This document shows, piece by piece, positions 37,936 through 51,535 of a stretch of 64,000 nt of DNA. This DNA is from Vanilla planifolia (Eukaryota > Streptophyta > Magnoliopsida > Asparagales > Orchidaceae). The stretch covers positions 2,335,846 to 2,399,845 of the forward strand of contig JAIUJO010000071.1 in assembly GCA_023846275.1 (NCBI GenBank), read 5' to 3'. Both the position numbers and the translations under genes were made by a program. Position 1 is the stretch's first letter. The number at the start of each line of letters is the position of its first letter. The notes under the pieces were generated by a model. The model searched no databases, was not told the DNA's origin, and saw only the letters and a program-made list of their open reading frames with translations.

Positions 37936-40200
37936 ATATTATTCTCTTAGAATAATAAAAAAAATTAAATAAGAATTCGTTCTCAACAATTATTTTAATC
38001 ATGTTGTTATAAAGTGTTCTTAATAATTATTTTTATCTAAAAGTTAGGAAGATTAATTATTGTAAAGTTATTTTGTAATAATAACAATTAAGAGCAAGTT
38101 AATAATTAAATTTAATAATTATTTTCAAATCTTAAAATATTATTTTTTTAATATTTTAGAAAAACTTCTTAATATATATAAAAAATTATGTAATAACTAA
38201 TGATAGAGAATAAAATTACAATTTTTTGATAATGGATAGGTATGAATAAAATATAAATTTTGACATATAACTATTAATATATTTATAATTAAATGAAAAA
38301 AATATTTTTTTAAATATGATGAATCACATATCATAATTAAATTGAAATATATATAATTAATAATAAAAGTGGTATGAATAATTATTCACAAATTTTTTTT
38401 CTCAATAATGGATAAACAATTTAGTAATGAATGAAAGCATTATTAAAAAACTATTATTTGATATTAAATAAACTTCCTATAATAGTTTCTCATAGAGGAA
38501 AAATCATAACAATAATGTCAATTTGTCATCAAAGTTATCATTAATCAAACTTATAACAGAATTGTAATTATAAAGTTGAAGAATAATTCTACTACATTTA
38601 AATAATGCCATTACTAATTATTAACAATAAAAAAAATTATTAATAATAATATTATTTCCAAAACATTCAAAGTAATTAATAAAAAATTTTTAATTTTAAT
38701 ATCAATATATAAAACTATGGCCATTGAAGAACTCAAAGTAATTGTTAACCATTTATATGAACATCCACTATATTACATTAGTAATTAATTATTCTACTAA
38801 AAAGATTTAGTTATAAAAAGAAAAATTATTAAATTTAATTTTTTTAAGAAGTAATAATGCACATTTTGTCACTATTGATAATAAAATTTTTTAAAATTAA
38901 AGTTTATAAACTTCTTAACGTTTAGCAATCTTTTGTTATTAATAATTAAATTTTATTTTCTTATGCTCATTATAAATAATAATTGTAATTAATTACTCTA
39001 ATTTTTTAATTATTATAAATAAAAATAACTATTAAATTTTTACATTAGTCCTATATAATTATTAAATATATGATGTAAAGATTAACAATTTTTAAGTAAA
39101 CACATAAAATAAAGAGATAATGAAAAAAGTTGAAAAAATAAGAATGGCAAAAATAAATTGGAAAAGATGAAAAATCAAAATCTAAATTATTTGTAGTATT
39201 TTTATTATAAAAAATAATAATTATGTTATGAAATAAATATAATAAATCAAATAATAATTAAATATTTATATCAAATTAATAATAACTCTATCATATTAAA
39301 AATGCTATCAATTTACTACTAATAATAAGAATGGTATCAAATATTTAATATTATTATTCTAATAATAACAATTAATACAAATTTTAAAATTTAACAACGA
39401 ATATAATAAAAATATAAATTATCTGTAGTTATTATTCTAGCAATAATGAAAAAATAGCTATAATTTAATTTTTTATCTCTAATAATAAAGAATAACTTTT
39501 ATTATAAAAATAGTCACTATTATTAGTAATCAAAAAATTTTCTTAATATTTAATTACCTTCAAAAAATATTTTGTGAAACTAAAGTTATTGTAGTATTTT
39601 TAATTTTGTTATCATGAATTACTTAGCATAATCTATTTAATCGTAAAAATAACTAGTAAAAAGTATAACGGGAACATTCATTTAAAATTATAATTTAAAT
39701 TATTATTGTGACAAATTGATTCTGATTAATAAAAGGACTAATAACATGAATATAAAAAGTATTTTTATATTCCTTGTTATTTTCAAGGTTTCACTTTGCA
39801 ATAATTCTTATTGTAATAATAATAATTAATGAGGTCAATAATTATTAAATATTTTTATTATGAGATACTTAATATAATTCAAACGAGAAGACATTAGTTA
39901 CAACAATTAGAAATTAGTGAATATAATTTATTTAATTTAACATAAAATAACCATAATAAAAATAAATTATTTACAATATTGTTACAATTTTTTAATGGAA
40001 TTTGAAATTATCCGAACAAAAATTAAGAAATTGCAACAAGAATTGTTTCATAAATAAGAAAATATCATTCAAAAGAATTATAACTTGAATAAGAACCAGA
40101 AAAATTACAAAGGAATATTATTATAATTATTTTTTTCTTTAACAATTATTATTCTTAATGCTTGCAAAGAATAATGAAATTATTCTAACAAAATCTATTT
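37936..40200. repeat. AT-rich block 2
   Basis: About 2.3 kb dominated by AATAATTATTAATAA-like words on both strands, with very low GC. There are no open frames of note and no recognisable transposon parts. Confidence 0.75.
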
Positions 40201-41260
40201 CTTAATTATGGTTCATATAATTGTATTATCGTATTATATTGTTTATTTTTTTAATTTGTTAATATTATTCCTTCTAGGTCTTTATCATCTTTCCTCAACC
40301 ATCATCTCACATTGTCTATGTTTGTTTCTTTACATTAGTTTATCAAATATTTACCCTTTCTCTCTCACTAGAAGTTTCTATCTCTCATAAAAATTTCTAT
40401 AAAAAACTTTTTCATAATTTCTTTACTCTTATATATCTTCTTTTTCACTCGTGTTTCTTTAACTACATCACTCTTTTTCTACCTCTTCTTACTATCATTT
40501 ATGTCTCTTGGTCAACAAGTCTATGCAAGTGTGTTCCTCTTTACCCTTATATTAGTCTCTCACACTTTTATTATTCTTTATCTCTTTATTTATTTTTCTA
40601 ATGACCTCTCCATATTTATTTGGATATTCTATCTCTTTTAATGTCATGCTTTTCTATATTGTCTGATACATGACTAAACTCTTCACATCTTGTTTGACTT
40701 CATCTTCTCTCAATCCCATAATCACTCAGTCTCCTCTATCTTTCATTCTCTCTTCTCATCTCTCCTTATAGGTTCAACACATTTCTTATTATCTTTTGCT
40801 CTCTATTAGCCCCTACATTCTCTAACAAGCATTGTTCAACCATTTCCACTTAATCAATCAATCTTTTATTTATTTCTTTAGTACTCTCTCTTCTCTTAAC
40901 CTCATCACCTCTTACACTTGCCTCTCCCATCGCCCTCTACACACTGTTTATCTTCCATCCCTCCCCTTTCATTCTATTCTTTTATGCTATATGTTGTCTC
41001 TCTAACTTTTTCACACATTATTTATTCCCTTGGTACTATTCTTGTTATTCTTTTTTAAATTTCATGTTCTTCCTTATCCTCTTCATTTTGTTCTTCTTAT
41101 TCTTTTTACTTCACAACTTATTCATCTTTCATTTTTATAATTTTTTAGCGTGTACATCATGTTTTCTTCTTCACCTTTTCTATTGCTTGCTCTATTTTTT
41201 TCTTTATTTTATTAATTTATTCTTTGTGTAAATTTTTAATAACTATTTATTTTTGTCTTC
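40201..41260 (+). repeat. Pyrimidine-rich block 4
   Basis: About 1.1 kb of C/T-rich plus strand with TCTCTC, TTCTTTTT and TCATCTCTCC words, less pure than blocks 1 and 2. The 60-codon frame at 40208-40390 is a low-complexity artefact. Confidence 0.75.
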
Positions 41261-42040
41261 TTAATCTTTAGAATATAAGTAATTTTTTTTTGAGAATTCA
41301 TAATTTAAATCATGGTTTTCTTTTCAAAAATTAGAAAAAGAGAGGAATAACATACCTATTATAGAAGTTTTTAGAATACTTTTACAATAAAATTATAACT
41401 TTGTAAATATATTTTGATAATTAAAAATATTATTACTTTAAAGTTTTCTTCTGAATCTTAAGATCTATCTTGAATAAAATGATCTTTATTACATTTTATC
41501 TAATTAATTGTTTTTCATATTAAATTTTTTTCTAAGAATAAATACATTAATATTCATATTAATAACTTAAATTAATAAATATTTGCAATTATTATATTAA
41601 GCTTATATCATAATTGTTATGATACAAATGTTTTTTATATTTACACAATTGTTACAGCAATTTTTATTCTTTGAGGCAAACAATATTAGCAACAATTGTT
41701 CTTATCTATAAAGTTTTAACTGTTATTAACAATAATTGCTTACTGTTTTAACTATATTAATAAACAATTACTTACACAACTAGTTCATAAAAATTTTAAA
41801 AAAAATGTATTAAATTTAAATGATAATTATACTAACCAATAACTTTTTAGTTTATAATAAATTGTAAATTGATTAATATATGTCATCTAGTATGAATAAT
41901 TAATTAATTTTTCTAACATAACTAACTTTAATCGCTCAAGGTAAATTGAAAGGAAAAAATAAAAATTGTAATAGTTCCAATCATTGCTATTAATAATTAT
42001 TAAAAATTATTATAAAGGACTATAATTATAATTGAATGTT
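41261..42040. repeat. AT-rich block 3
   Basis: AT-rich sequence resembling the other AT blocks, with ACAATTGTT, AATAATTGTT and TTATTAACAATAATTG palindromic words. It ends where normal-complexity sequence starts. Confidence 0.7.
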
Positions 42041-45000
42041 GAAGATGGGATTGATTGTTGTGTAATTTGTAAGATTTGTCTTGTAAATTGAGTGGCATTT
42101 TTTTCATGATATGCATTTAGCCCTTGAAATTAAATTTGTTGCATCATCCAATTCTTTAAAGATAAAACCCTACCATATGCATCGATACAAATAAAAGAGA
42201 AGAATCTTAGCGCATACATTTATCAAAAGAAATGTCAAGGACTCCCATTTCTCCTTGCATATACAAATTTAAGCACAAATTAATTTATTAAACAAGAATT
42301 GCAAAGTTGAAAGCAGAAAGTTTGGAAAAACCTTGACTTCATGTCAGTACATCCCTTATAATGTATTGTACATGATTTTAGCTTTTGCCATGTGAAAAAC
42401 CACTTCCTCAAATAGAGGACTATGTATGGTATACATTTCTTTAAATATTGTTCATCAGGCTTTGACATATGGTATGTTGTGTCAAATGTAAAAATATGTC
42501 TTATTAAAATTAAAGAAGTAAATGGAAATGCATTGTCTTTTAGACTTGATGGTTGGTAATTCTAATTCAAAAATGTCTCTTATAGTTGGTTTAGTTTAAA
42601 TGAAATTTGAAATTTCAAGCCATTGGTAATGGTTAAGTAACAACTCAGTTTCCTTGAAATACTTTTTAAGTTTGCAAACATATTTCATGAAGATCTATGT
42701 TTTGCTATGAAAGAGAATGATGCAAATATGATTAAAGATTTAATCATCTTCAATATAATTTCATTAATCTTCACACTACACATGATATTCTCCACATTCA
42801 TTCTTCTTCTTAACTAAAAAAAATCAATATAGGTACTTGTACAATTTATTGGTTGACAATGTTTAAGATGATTTTTCTTGGTTCTTTATTTTTTTTGATG
42901 ATTCCATATAGTCAAACCCCTAGATTTGTATATGGAAAGATGTGTTTTATCATTAGATATTATTTCATCTTTGATAAGAATTTGGATATAGGGAAATTGT
43001 GATTCAGATAAACACTAACTGGAGAAGTGTCAGGGTGGTGGTATGGCGATTGATAATAATAAATTGCATTGTACTTTATCAATAATCATTCATTGAATGC
43101 AAAAAGAACTATTAAAGTTCTAATCTTCTCTTGTAAAATATATTATTTCATAGGGCTTAAATGTTCCATGGGACATCTATATAGTCTAGCATATTCTTTA
43201 ACATCAATTAAGCAATGAATTTGAATGATCCTTACCAAACTATATTTAAGCTAGAATTGCATGGGTTTGAATCCTTACTCCCCTTACTCAAGAACTAAAC
43301 AATTTGTTAGTCGAATAGAAAAAAACTCACCAATCAAAATTAAATTTCCTTCTTTCTAAAAAAAAGAACTTAAAAAAACCTATTCATGGTTACAAAAACT
43401 AAACAAATGTTGGAATGATTAAAGTTAGCATTTATTAGGTAATTTTATTTCAAGAGGCCAAGTTTGGAAGATATTTTTAAGGTTATTCACATGTTCAAAT
43501 TTTAAAATGAGATAAAAATTTGAGTTCTAAACACAAGATATATACTATTTTGAATTAAAAAAATGAATATTTTCTTCAATACAGGCTTAGCCACTCATGG
43601 CAAATTGTGGACTACCAGATGTTTGTTTCCAAATGTGATATGAACTTTTCTCTAAATAAGGAATCATCTGTTGCATTAATCTAGACTATCTTTGAGAACT
43701 TACCAATTCATTTATTCAATAAAGGTACCTTTCTTTGTTCTAAATTGTCTCTATCATCTCAAAATTATTAATAGTAGATACACCCACATTAAAAATTACC
43801 AATAAATTTATAGTTATGGCCTTCTTGAAAGTTGATGTAATTGAAAGAACTTTTAATGAGAATCAAAATAAAGATGATGGGTGCTTCCTCAAACCTTTTC
43901 TAGCTAGTGGTCCAATATGATAATTTATCATTATTGTTCTCATTTTTGTAAATAAGGCCATCTACTCTCAACACGTAAACATATTTTGGGATATGTGCTT
44001 CAGTGGTAAAGATTGATGATGATAAAATGATTAAGCCATAAGAGGCATAGATTACAGACCAAGGAAACGAAAAAAATAGAAAAGGGAATAAAAAAGATAT
44101 GGCAAGTCCATTGGGAAGTAGACAACTATAGCATAATATCTTAGCTATAACTAGAAAACTAATAGACCAAATGTAGTTAGAAAATACTAATTAAATAAGT
44201 CACAAAAATTCAATTCTGAGAAAAAGATTTTGTCTTTTGGCTCAAATTCAATATTTAATCATTTAGATGACATTGCTATTGCCAGAAGATAGATTGGTAG
44301 CCAGATACTAGTGCAAACAAGTATTGAATTTTGGCAAGGAATTTCATGAGAGACTAATAAACAATGGTTCAATTCATATATAAAGTCGTAGGAAAATTAT
44401 GGAGAAGTGTTAAAGTTTCAAACCTAATTGAAGAATTGCAAAATTTGTGAAAATTTTTTACCACAAGTAAATTAATGGATAACACACTTGTATGGAATAT
44501 CAGTGGTACTTTGAATTGCAAATCTATGGCATGCAACAAACACTTAATCACGATACACAAATTATCATTGGTCATTCAATTGGAACCAATAGCAAAAGCA
44601 GGTAAATTATAGGAACTAATAGTTTCACTTTGTTTCATGCTCTTTATGCAATATACACAAAAAACTTGTGGCACTTTGGAATGATAAATTTACTTGTGAA
44701 AACATTTAACAAGGGGTGCAATATGTGCACTACTTTGTTTAAGATCAAAGATCTTAGCCTAATATAAAATGTACTTTTATATGTGTCAAATTTAATTGGT
44801 ACTATTAACATGAGCTCTAGAATATACTAAATGCAACTGACAAAAATATGAATCTTTGATAGTTGGTTGTGGGAGAATTTAATGTTATAACTTTGATAAC
44901 AAAATATAAAAGAAATTTAATCATATCAATAAAAGTCTCACAAGATTTCAATAATTGTACCAATATATATATGACCACGGGTTCTCCGTACTATTGGGTT

Positions 45001-45360
45001 GCTAGATGGAGAGGGACTAAGTATTAAAAATGACTGGATATGCCCTTAAATATTAGGAATTTGATAGACCTTATTTAAACTACAAATGGTTAGCCTTTAT
45101 CAAAATAAAAGTTTTCAATCAGGCTCTCATTTCACTGCATTTGTTAAAAGGTCAACAAACTTGACCAAAGTAATGCATGCTCCAAAATTTGTTAACTATA
45201 CACCCAACTTTCTATAAGACTACAAAAGAAATTATGGTAATTACTTCTCATCAAACTACAATAAGAACATTGAAATTTCAACTTAGGCATTTAAAGATTA
45301 CTTAAGATATTAGAATAATAAAAAAAATCACAAACATATTCACATCAATTAAATAAGTGA
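42041..45360. other. Normal-complexity sequence, unassigned
   Basis: About 3.3 kb with moderate AT content and no frame above about 70 codons. No domain, tRNA or LTR is recognised. Because it directly precedes the LINE remnant, some of it may be the decayed 5' part of that LINE, but I cannot identify its endonuclease motifs. Confidence 0.5.
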
Positions 45361-46850
45361 AAGAAAATGTGAAGGAATTTGAAATTAGAATTCAAGAGAA
45401 CACTTCTAAGGAAGGTAGAATCAACCTTAATAGATGACTTTACCAAAGAAGAAGCCTACTAGTGGGAAAAGTTAAAGGAATATAGATGAAAGAGGGAGAA
45501 AATAACATAAATATTTTCATGAGTTTTTAAATGAGAAAAGAAATCACCTATGCTTCATAGGGAATCTTTAGTTAAATGGAGCATAGCTCTCAAGGAATAA
45601 ATAGATATCAAAACATTGAGGTTCTTCCAATCCTTCCTCTTCAAGAAAGAAATCGTGCATGATAGTGATATCTTGATGAACACTCCCTAGATGCTTTTAG
45701 AGGAGGACAACAAACTACTTTTTAAGAACAACACCTTAGAAGGGATCAAAGATATACCTTTAAATCAGACACAAGAACTGTTAGTAGTCTAGAAGGCATT
45801 AATTGAATTTTGATCATAAATTGCTTGGAACTAATTACACTATATCTCCTTTCAATAGCTAAATGTTTCTTGTTAGGCAAGCAATTAAATTCTTAAGAAC
45901 CCTTCTAATGTAAATCAAGTATTTATCCTAATATTACAATCTCTTATCATAATTTAGCAAACCAAGAAAATAAGCAAAAAAAAATTTCCAATAAAAAATC
46001 TTTTGCAAATTACTAAGCAATATATTACAAGTAATTTTGCATAAGATTATTTCACTAAAGTAGGATTCATTGATGCATGAGGCCTCGCTGATAGCATTCC
46101 TAGAGCTAGGCATTGATAAGGTTGATTAACTATAAAATGAAAGGTAAAATCTACATCATTAACCTTGACATTAAAAATTCCTTTAAAACTTTATCATTGT
46201 AGATCCTATTTAACATCCTTAAAAGGTTTTAGTTTTCATCCAAGTCGAGGTTTAATTAGGAATAATATATTTGGTAGAACTTTGATATCTATAATAGTAA
46301 ATGTTTCTTCTAAAAATTTCTTTAAACCATTAAGAGACTTGTAGAAGGGAACCCAATCTTGCATCTACCTCACAACACAAAAAAGGATGAACTCATCAGG
46401 GCTTTCAAACAATCATTTGAGAGACAAAAAATTCAATATTATGCACCATTTAACGACTATCATATAATATCACACCTCAACAATGCAGATGATAAGATTT
46501 GTTCAATAGAGTAGATTTCAAACATATAAAATCTATTCAAGAATTCTCAATCCATTTTTAGATATTGACAATAATATAACTTAACCCATTTAAATATAAA
46601 TTTCCCCTAATAAAGGAATGTCATCAACTTGAATTCAAAGTATTGGGAAAATATTATGTTTTAAGGATGATAAGTGACCATTTTTTACTTGAATATTCCA
46701 AGATTAAATGTGATATAAAGATGTATATATTTAAACATTTAATAAAATAGGTGAAAAAAGTAGTTAGATGGAAGGAAAGCTTATTATCAATGAGAGGTAG
46801 ATTCATACTTATTAAACAAGTCCTAAATTATATTCTAATCAACTAACTTA
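45361..46850 (+). pseudogene. Decayed plant L1-type LINE, reverse transcriptase region
   Basis: Read in shifting plus-strand frames, this stretch follows the order of plant LINE ORF2. IQENTSKEGRINLNR and then WEKLKEY lie at about 45379-45490, matching the linker before RT. LLEEDNKLLFKNNTLEGIKD is at about 45690-45755, the start of RT. A degraded catalytic box ISHLNNADDK is at about 46469-46498, where functional elements have FADD. WKESLLSMRGRFILIKQVLN at about 46770-46830 matches the conserved WKGxLLSxGGRLTLI block after RT. Stops and frameshifts are frequent, so the copy is ancient and non-functional. Ends, tail and target duplication are not seen. Confidence 0.65.
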
Positions 46851-49300
46851 TATTCATAAACAATCCAAAAAAGCATTCAAAAATTAGAGTTGATGTTGAA
46901 AACATTTTCTTAGGAAGTCAATGTTAGTATTTAGGGACGTCTTTGATTGAAATCGGACAAATTATTATACCCAATTTAAGAAATTAGATTAGGTGTTAGA
47001 ATTTTAAATGAAATTACTTAGGCTTACGCCATAACAGAAATTAGAAATTGTTGGCATAACTAAAATTAAGGGTAGATGTGTTCAACGAAACATTTCAAAA
47101 ACTTTGAAAATATGCTGGCAATGACAACAAATCTGATTTTCAAATCAAAAGTAACTAGTTATACATATTAGGGTGAATAGAATGAGGGCTATTTCAAACT
47201 TAAATCTAAAGGAAGGTAATCTGGAAGAAAACATTAACGAACATGTTTTGTAAGATGATCTATGATTCTAAATATCTTACTGCAATATCAATATTGCTTT
47301 AGATTTCACCATCAAATTGCTATATTTTCTAAATAGCTCAAGATGTTGTACAACTTCTTAGTCACAAATTGTCCTCATTGTCTCATGGAGGATACAATTT
47401 ATCATGATTTCACTATTTTCAAACTCATATTGCAAATATAGGGTTTTAATGTATGGACTTTTGCAATTCATTTTCAAAGGATGGTTTCATTCATTATCAC
47501 ATTGCAACAATGGTAGGAAAACATTCCTAGGAGCTTTGCATTTAAGGAAACCATGTGATAAATACCACTCTTAATAAGCTAGAATATTTGGAAGGTGTCA
47601 AATATAATAATTGATGATGAGCTCAAAGGAAAAACCCAACAAATAGTTTGCAATATTAATAGTTAATGTTATACAAAAATCTTATTCTGTTGATTGATTA
47701 AAGCAAGCTAACAAATTATTTTACTTTATCAGTTGGGATTATATCCATTATTTCAATTAAGGAATGAGAAATATCTTGAAAATAATACTTTGGAAACCCA
47801 CATACTAGCCCTTTAAAAGAAACATTCTTCATATTTGTCTACATTGTCAATCGAATATACACTATTTACACACCTACGATTTCATGTCATACTAACGTGG
47901 CATCTTCACATAGGGTGTTGTCTGCATACACTTCAATTTACTATAATCGATTTACTTATCAAATAAGTTCAAACCTTGTAGGCACTTTTCATTTTTACAA
48001 ATAATTGTGTATTGCTAATATATAGTGACAAACTTCATGGAAATTTGTAATGTTTAATTAAGTAATCATCTAATTAAAGTAACAAAACTCTAAATCATAC
48101 AACAACATTAATAAAAATAAATAAAGATCCAAACATAATGATACAACCACCGACATTAGACCTGGACAATTTAGCATAACGATCATATATGGAACCAAAG
48201 CTCTATTCACTTGACTTTAACATCTAATTAAAATGAACAAATTGGATTTGGAGCATTGTAGAAAGGATTTTCCTAATTAGCATCTAGCATTTCAATATTA
48301 ACTATTTCATCATTGAACATTGGCTTGATACTTTGGAGAAAAAATTGTAATACAACTACTATGTTACAATGTAATCTCAAATAATGTAATATTTTTCCTA
48401 GAAAAAGAAAAAGCATTATACTATTTGGTCATTGCACCAGATCTTCAATGATAATAAAAACATTGTGTTGCTTATTTGCTAATACTCTTCCCCAAATGAT
48501 TTCAATTGATGCATCTCACAATCTTATGGCAATTTATGTGCATAGCTTGATTGACTAGCTCAAGCAGTTATAACAATGTTGTTTGGGAGTAAACTATAAT
48601 GAACACTAGGTGAAACGCAATCCTGAGCTTCATTTTGATAAGATCAATATTGAGTAATTATTATTAGAAATAGAATATTAAAACATATAATAAATTTCAT
48701 GTTATGTTCTAAATACAGTTGAGTGAAAGTGCGTACATGTTTTCAAACCCATCTTCGCACTTTTGAAATTAATTTCAAGGTACATGTACTATGTAGACAG
48801 TCTACATACTCTGTACTAACTATATTTGCATAAAATTTTCCAATCATAACATTCATAATATTTTTCTATTTACACTATTTTTTTGTCTTTCAAGCCTCTT
48901 GTCATTCTAGTGCATTAATGGTTTACATAAGAGTTGAATTTTAAGTGATGTTAGGTATGGAGTGAAATTGAAGTATCATACAAGTGTGATTATTTTTTAT
49001 ACCAATGCGGTCATCGTATCTAAATAGAGCTCAAGACATGGGAAATGCATAGTAAGAGTAAAATTAACTTATGATATGAATAAAATGTGTTCTAATTCAT
49101 AAGAATGATTTTATCATAGAGAACAATATTGTCTATAATCTTCTTACAACATTTTCTCGCAAGCTCCAAATTTATACTTTAAGAAGATTTTTTTATTCAT
49201 GCTTGCATGATTCTTCATGAGATAAGAATGATCTTTTAATAAGTAAGAAATTGAATAACATCATACTTGAATTATAGATCGATTATAAAGGTAGTATTAG
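46851..49300. other. Probable LINE 3' decay and unassigned flank
   Basis: The first few hundred bases (to about 47100) may continue the LINE C-terminal region, but only faint resemblance remains. The rest has ordinary complexity with no recognisable gene, RNA or transposon end. Satellite sequence resumes near 49300 (CAAATGTTTTATTTCAAGG). Confidence 0.45.
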
Positions 49301-50579
49301 TTTAGAAAATAAAATTGTATACCACTGTATTTACATAAATCATATAGCAAATGTTTTATTTCAAGGTATTATTGTGATTTATTGTAATATTATTGACTAT
49401 CAACCAAGGTTCAAATTGAGTTATGTCATTAAAAAAGTTAAAATTCTCAAAATTAAAATTTTTAAGAATTTAGAAATGAATATTTTATTGAATAGAGCAC
49501 TTTGATATGATTTTAATAATAAATTAGAAAAAAATAAAGTTAATTAACAATAAATTATTATTTAAAAAAAATTCAATATATATTATAGCTAAAGTGTTAT
49601 AAATTGATGCAATGTAACATAACCAAATAAAAGTTTTGTAGAGGTCACTAAAAAGGAGATTCAAGGTTATGTAGTAATAAAATAAGTAAAAGAAAAAAAA
49701 TGAAAACTCACATTAATTGTAAGAGAAAGTTGTATTATAAGACACCAAGAAAATTTAGTATAATATAATTAATGAGCAAATTAGGTGTGAATCAAAATAC
49801 ATCATAACATGTGGCAAAACATGAGAAAAGTAAAAATATAAAAATGTGCATTCAATTAGATACAGCTCATGAATAAATTTGTAACGATTTATGATTCATA
49901 TCATCAGACCTAATTTGGAATTACTACAAAGTACAAAAAGTATTGAACATAAATTTTTATTTTAATATTAAAAAAATATATTTTAAAGAAAATAACATAA
50001 ATTGTATTGGAAAGTCGCCTTCCATGAACCTAAGGAGATTGAGTGCAATATATCTAATCATAAAATATGGAGTGATTACAAATCTCTACTAAAGAATGTC
50101 TAAATCATACAACTAGAAATTTTTTAAGAAAATTGAATTAAATAATTGATTGGATATAACTTATAAAGATGAGACAAATGACGTTTGTTTCATATGAATC
50201 AAACTTTCTTTAGATAAATAATAATCACAAAAAATAAAACATAAAAAGTAATAAATCATTAATTTAATATTATGTAAAGTTATATTATAGTCAAAATGAG
50301 ATATATCAAAACAAGGAAATTTAAGCAAATTAAGGAGATCTATAGGTCATATGATAGAGGATTTACACTCACAAGGCATTATACAAAATTAATGCAAAAC
50401 TTTTTGTGAAATGAGATAGACCGCAAACTGCCAAGATAAATAAGTAAAAATAATAACAAAATGTTATTTACATATTAAGTAAATATAATAAAGTTTAAAT
50501 GAAATTAATTGAAACAATATAATATAACAAAATAAATATGTTATAAAAGTCACTAGATAAGTGATTTAGATTTATATTA
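49301..50579 (+). repeat. AT-rich ~360/420-bp satellite, fourth segment
   Basis: Direct-orientation units resume with landmarks near 49360, 49731 and 50017 and a truncated unit near 50425. The segment ends inside the GTCACTAGATAAGTGATTTA part of a unit, where orientation flips. Confidence 0.85.
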
Positions 50580-51535
50580 GTTCGATTTTGTTTTGTATAA
50601 TGTACCTTCAATTTGCCTATATTTAACTTAAATATATAGTTAATATTAAAAAAATAGTTTTTATTGTTTTTGTTATTTTATTTTATAATTAAGAGTTATT
50701 CTATATATAATGTTAAATAAGATAGAAAACATCATTAAACTCATCTCAATAAGCCCTTTATAGTTAAATATTCCTTTTTAAAAACTTCAAAATTTTTTCT
50801 TATGATTTTTTGATGCAATATAAGAAACTTTAATTTGTATCTAATTTGATGATTAATTATGTTATAGTCAATCTTCTTAGTGTCCTAGAATGCAATGTTT
50901 CATTATAATTTATCTTATTCCTTCAAATATTTCTCTTTTATTTTATCATATTACATAGAAATTATAGTTCTCCTCTTATGTGGCATTTGCATTACTTTAA
51001 TTTAGCTATACTATATCACTTTAATTTATCTCATTTCAATTATAATATATGTTTACTTAATACTAAAATAGTATATTATTAATCTTTATGTTTATTTGTT
51101 TTACAACTAAAAAAAATTGAAATGAAGCACAATGTTAATGAAATAAAGGTCAATGGAGTTGTCTCGACATCCTCTACCAAGTTGAATATTATTTTTTTAT
51201 TTTCTTAATATTTTATTTTCTATCATTTAGGCACATTTTACAAGTTATTTTGACTTTTACTAAATTTGGTGAGCTTGGAAGTTACACTCAATAACCTTAG
51301 TTTCTTGCATTGGAACTTTTCCATTACCTAATTTTCATTTCCTTAAATATTTGTCCTTGTTTTAGTCAAATTATTATTAAATACTAAATCTTATGTCATG
51401 TCACATTTGCATTGCATTATGCTTCTTTACTTTGACTCATTAAAAATTTAATATATTTTTACTTAATATTAAAATATTCTATTACAATTATTTATTATTT
51501 AATACAAATTTTCATTAATATGTGTTGATTTAATT
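50580..51535 (-). repeat. Inverted satellite block (about 2.3 units)
   Basis: The same units are present as reverse complement. TTCAATTTGCC... at the start mirrors GGCAAATTGAA, CTTAGTGTCCTAGAATGCAA (about 50877) mirrors the GCATTCCAAGATACTAAG landmark, and a second copy reads CCTTAGTTTCTTGCATTGGA near 51294. GTTTACTTAATACTAAAATA mirrors the TATTAAGTAAAT stretch. Direct orientation returns near 51536 with AAATTGAAGCGATAAAAG. Confidence 0.85.

Noticed and set aside
43250..43300. GGGTTTGAATCC, similar to a tRNA T-arm (box B), as a possible tRNA or SINE
   Set aside because: No box A at the right distance upstream, no cloverleaf and no poly(A) or T tail found.
43980..44060. GCTTCAGTGGTAAAG, similar to a tRNA box A
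   Set aside because: No box B follows within the usual distance, so neither a tRNA nor a SINE is supported.
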